Shown piece after piece: positions 61,726 to 64,000 of a stretch of 64,000 nucleotides of DNA. The position numbers were made by a program, and so were the translations under genes. The notes below the pieces were generated by a model that saw only the letters and a list, made by a program, of their open reading frames with translations, was not told where the DNA came from and made no database searches. The stretch comes from Vibrio mangrovi (GTDB lineage: Bacteria > Pseudomonadota > Gammaproteobacteria > Enterobacterales > Vibrionaceae). Within the stretch, counting starts at the first letter, position 1; every line of letters starts with the position of its first letter. The stretch is from NCBI RefSeq assembly GCF_024346955.1, contig NZ_AP024883.1, positions 248,001 through 312,000 on the forward strand. The letters run 5' to 3'.

Positions 61726-62643
61726 ATGGCACATCATCTTTATCTTCTTACCGGACAGAATGAAAAATACCGCACCCTGATTGAAGAGCAACAGATCCCC
61801 GGACTACAACTGACTCAGAGTAAGCAGGAAGCGACGATATTACTGGCCGACCCTCCGTTAGCAGCCCGGTCTGTCTATGAATTCCCGGCACTTCGCTGGC
61901 TTCAGTCAACCTTTGCCGGTGTCGAAGCCTTGATGCAGCCCCATCTTCGGCAAGATTACCAACTGACGAATGTGAAAGGCATCTTTGGGCCGGCGATTAC
62001 GGAATATGTGCTCGGTTATATGATTGCACATTATCGGCATTTTAATCTCTACCGAGAGCAGCAACAGGAGAAATCCTGGCTGCCGCACACTTATGAGACG
62101 CTGACAGGAAAGACAGTGGTGATTCTGGGAACTGGGAATATCGCCTCGTTTCTGGCTCATTCAGCCCGGAATATGGGGCTTGTTGTGATAGGCGTGAACC
62201 GTTCTGGCCAGCAACCGGAATCGACGGCTTTCCATGAAGTATACGCGGTAGAGGATATACAGAAAGCACTAGCTATGGCTAATATCGTTGTCAGCATTCT
62301 GCCAAACACTGCATCATCTGAATCTCTCCTGAATCTTCAGACACTGAGTGCCTGCCAGCAGGTGTTGTTGTTTAATGTCGGCCGCGGACGGACACTGAAA
62401 GAGCCGGATTTAATTCCTGCGATTGAGGAAGGTGCCGTACAACATGCTTTTCTGGATGTCTTCATCACAGAGCCTTTGGCATCGTCTCATCCATTCTGGT
62501 CACATCCGCAGATTACATTAACACCCCACATTGCAGCGACCAGTTTCCCGGAGCAGGTCATCGATATTTTTGCTGAGAATCTGAAGTTGTGGATGCAGGG
62601 GCAACCATTGAAATACGTCATCGATTTTGAAAAAGGTTACTGA
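61726..62643 (+). CDS. D-2-hydroxyacid dehydrogenase (NAD(P)-dependent)
   Basis: 305 residues from MAHHLYLLTG; the frame is open from 61648, with other ATG codons at 61681, 61684 and 61702. VVILGTGNIASFLAHSARNMGL is the nucleotide-binding motif; the catalytic Arg (NVGRGRT), Glu (ITEP) and His (TPHIAATS) are present. It belongs to the GhrA-like group that reduces glyoxylate, hydroxypyruvate or similar 2-oxoacids in the cytoplasm. The stop overlaps the next gene's ATG (TGATG), so the two are probably co-translated. Confidence 0.88.
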   Translation: MAHHLYLLTGQNEKYRTLIEEQQIPGLQLTQSKQEATILLADPPLAARSVYEFPALRWLQSTFAGVEALMQPHLRQDYQLTNVKGIFGPAITEYVLGYMIAHYRHFNLYREQQQEKSWLPHTYETLTGKTVVILGTGNIASFLAHSARNMGLVVIGVNRSGQQPESTAFHEVYAVEDIQKALAMANIVVSILPNTASSESLLNLQTLSACQQVLLFNVGRGRTLKEPDLIPAIEEGAVQHAFLDVFITEPLASSHPFWSHPQITLTPHIAATSFPEQVIDIFAENLKLWMQGQPLKYVIDFEKGY

Positions 62644-63248
62644 TGTTAGACGCCTTGTTACAGCAAATCAGTCAGTGCCGGCTTTGTGAACCGGAACTTC
62701 CACTGGGAGCGAATCCTGTGATACGGGCGCACCGGGATGCCAGAATTCTGATTATCGGGCAAGCACCCGGAACCAGAGTTCACCAGACCTCGATTCCCTG
62801 GAATGATCCAAGCGGTGACCGTCTCAGAAGCTGGCTGGATATTGACCGTGAGACTTTCTACGATGCTCGGAAAATTGCGATTATGCCGATGGGGTTGTGT
62901 TATCCGGGAAAGGGGCGTTCCGGTGATTTACCACCGAGAAAAGAGTGTGCGCCACAATGGCACCAGCGAGTTCTGAATGAGTTGCCTCATATTGAGCTGA
63001 CGTTATTAATTGGTCAGTATGCACAGAATTATTATTTGTCGGATAAGCCAAAAACACTGACTGAAACTGTCCAAAACTGGCGCCGATGGTTGCCGGAGTT
63101 TATACCGCTGCCACATCCCTCGCCAAGAAACACCTTGTGGCTCAAAAATCATACATGGTTTGAAAATGATGTCGTGCCTTTTATAAGAAACCGTGTTCAT
63201 GAAATCTTGATGGATGAGCTACCTTTTACTGGCTCAAATGAGTGTTGA
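62643..63248 (+). CDS. Uracil-DNA glycosylase superfamily protein
   Basis: 201 residues. CRLCEPELPLGANPV, ILIIGQAPGTRVHQTSIPWNDPSGDRLRSWL and the C-terminal LPHPSPRN are motifs of the UDG superfamily (GQAPG and HPSP). The group near family 4/5 often has Fe-S cysteines, but only an N-terminal C-x2-C is seen here. Activity on uracil in DNA is possible but not assured; many such proteins are uncharacterised. Confidence 0.85.
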   Translation: MLDALLQQISQCRLCEPELPLGANPVIRAHRDARILIIGQAPGTRVHQTSIPWNDPSGDRLRSWLDIDRETFYDARKIAIMPMGLCYPGKGRSGDLPPRKECAPQWHQRVLNELPHIELTLLIGQYAQNYYLSDKPKTLTETVQNWRRWLPEFIPLPHPSPRNTLWLKNHTWFENDVVPFIRNRVHEILMDELPFTGSNEC

Positions 63249-63456
63249 GTGGTTGTCATATCTGATTGGCAGGGTCTTTTTGTCACGCTTTCAGAGGAAA
63301 AAAGTTGGCTCCAAACGGTGAAAATTGTGAGTTGTTGCTCAGTTTATAGTTAAATTTTCATCAAACAAGCAAAAGAACAACGACAAACCTTTGCCAGACG
63401 GGGGCTTTTTGCTTTAGAGTTGATTAGGTTCGATAACATATTAGAAGGGAAACCGA

Positions 63457-63729
63457 ATGAACAAGACCCAATTGATCGACTTTATTGCAGAAAAAGCAGA
63501 TCTCTCTAAAGCGCAAGCAAAGTCCGCTCTAGAAGCGACTCTAGGTGCAGTTGAAGAGGCACTAAAATCAGGTGACCAGGTTCAACTAATTGGTTTTGGT
63601 ACATTTAAAGTCAACCACCGTGCTGCCCGCACTGGTCGTAATCCAAAAACTGGTGCAGAAATCCAAATCTCTGCAGCAAATGTTCCTGCATTCGTTGCCG
63701 GAAAAGCACTGAAAGAATCAGTAAATTAA
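63457..63729 (+). CDS. hupA: DNA-binding protein HU-alpha
   Basis: 90 residues. MNKTQLIDFIAEKADLSKAQAK at the N-terminus, the beta-arm around GRNPKTGAEIQI and the C-terminal VPAFVAGKALKESVN are nearly identical to HupA. HU is a dimeric nucleoid protein. AAGGGA is the ribosome site. Codon use is that of a highly expressed gene, and a strong terminator follows nine bases after the stop. In enterobacteria and vibrios it is followed by yjaH, as here. Confidence 0.97.
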   Translation: MNKTQLIDFIAEKADLSKAQAKSALEATLGAVEEALKSGDQVQLIGFGTFKVNHRAARTGRNPKTGAEIQISAANVPAFVAGKALKESVN

Positions 63730-63737
63730 TTTATACT

Positions 63738-63775
63738 CTACGCCAAGACAGTGATTTGTTCTTGGCGTAGTTTTT
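63738..63775 (+). terminator. Rho-independent terminator of hupA
   Basis: A perfect 11-bp stem (63738-63748 with 63760-63770) closes an 11-base loop and is followed by TTTTT (63771-63775). The ATG of the next gene is at 63776, directly after the T-run. Confidence 0.93.
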
Positions 63776-64000
63776 ATGAAAAAGTTTTTTATTTCCTGCC
63801 TCCTTTCCGGGCTTATGCTCGGCTGTTCAGCTTCACAACAACTGACAACCACACTATTGGAAGAATATTCCGGCGGTGAACGAATGGGCGATGCGATTAG
63901 CCTGTTCTGGTATACCGAAGAATCGAATCATCCTTATTCTGCTTCCGACTATATCCAGTCTCGTTCTGATGGTTGGTATCAAACCAGCTACCGTTGGGAA
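63776..64000 (+). CDS. yjaH: YjaH-like DUF1481 lipoprotein, 3' end outside window
   Basis: 75 residues visible. A signal peptide MKKFFISCLLSGLMLGC ends in a lipobox (LMLGC, Cys17), followed by SASQQLTTTLLEEYSGG and GDAISLFWYTEE, as expected for the DUF1481 family that follows hupA. The start codon touches the T-run of the hupA terminator, and any ribosome site must overlap the 3' arm of the hairpin (GGCGTAG). Function unknown. Confidence 0.82.
   Translation, partial: MKKFFISCLLSGLMLGCSASQQLTTTLLEEYSGGERMGDAISLFWYTEESNHPYSASDYIQSRSDGWYQTSYRWE

Noticed and set aside
63367..63412. Inverted repeat AAGCAAAAG...CTTTTTGCTT before hupA
   Set aside because: Long loop, one bulge and no T-run after it; may be chance in an A/T-rich region.
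1..64000. Insertion sequences, integrase or phage genes behind the mosaic composition
   Set aside because: No transposase, integrase or terminal inverted repeat was recognised; homologous recombination in flanking genes explains the pattern without them.
1..64000. CRISPR arrays, tRNA or rRNA genes
   Set aside because: No regularly spaced repeats and no tRNA or rRNA sequence was recognised on either strand by eye.

Overview
The window looks like a surface-polysaccharide super-locus from a gammaproteobacterium of the Vibrionaceae, most likely a Vibrio. Reasons: hldD borders the O-antigen/capsule region next to a JUMPStart/ops element, a Vibrio-type set (yjbEFGH, Wzi-like, large SLBB exporter, Wzz) follows, and the right border carries a yjaG-like DUF416 gene, hupA and a yjaH-like lipoprotein gene. 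I see no rRNA, tRNA, CRISPR array, transposase or phage gene.

Layout. 1-5129 (minus): lipid A-core and ligation genes, namely a GT32-like transferase (cut by the window edge), the O-antigen ligase waaL, a GT9, waaF and a GT4. A strong terminator at about 5.2 kb separates them from hldD-ugd (5251-7440, minus). 7611-21112 (plus): a strongly A/T-rich operon behind the first JUMPStart/ops. It encodes a HAD phosphatase-like protein, a nucleotidyltransferase/APH-kinase fusion, a second nucleotidyltransferase, an ABC polysaccharide exporter (wzm, wzt with a C-terminal binding domain), a HAD-type two-domain protein, a methyltransferase and a series of glycosyltransferases. 21075-24660: a divergent initiation module with a WbpM-like 4,6-dehydratase (minus), a WbpV/WreQ-like reductase and a short initiating sugar-1-phosphate transferase (plus). 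24681-30414 (minus): SLC13 sulfate transporter, cysD, cysC, a DHH phosphoesterase and cysN, i.e. sulfate uptake and PAPS synthesis. 30515-34596 (minus): yjbEFGH. 35271-59029 (plus): the second JUMPStart/ops followed by wzi, the SLBB exporter, wzz, rfbFGH plus a reductase (a 3,6-dideoxyhexose), wzx, glycosyltransferases, a PAPS-type sulfotransferase, gmd-fcl (GDP-L-fucose), wzy and manC-manB. 59440-60891: wbaP. 60915-64000: housekeeping border.

How it fits together. There appear to be two assembly routes, each with its own RfaH-type leader and its own initiating transferase: an ABC-transporter route (7.7-24.7 kb) and a Wzx/Wzy route (35-61 kb). The PAPS genes between them and the sulfotransferase inside the Wzy operon together suggest a sulfated polysaccharide. 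The DHH phosphoesterase, joined by overlapping stop and start codons to cysC, is a plausible pAp-recycling enzyme. The reductive sulfate-assimilation genes (cysHIJ) are absent here, which fits sulfation rather than cysteine synthesis.

Base composition is mosaic: the sugar-nucleotide genes are less A/T-rich than the cassettes of glycosyltransferases, Wzx/Wzy and ABC genes, and some transitions fall inside genes. All functional assignments come from reading motifs by eye; no database search was possible.
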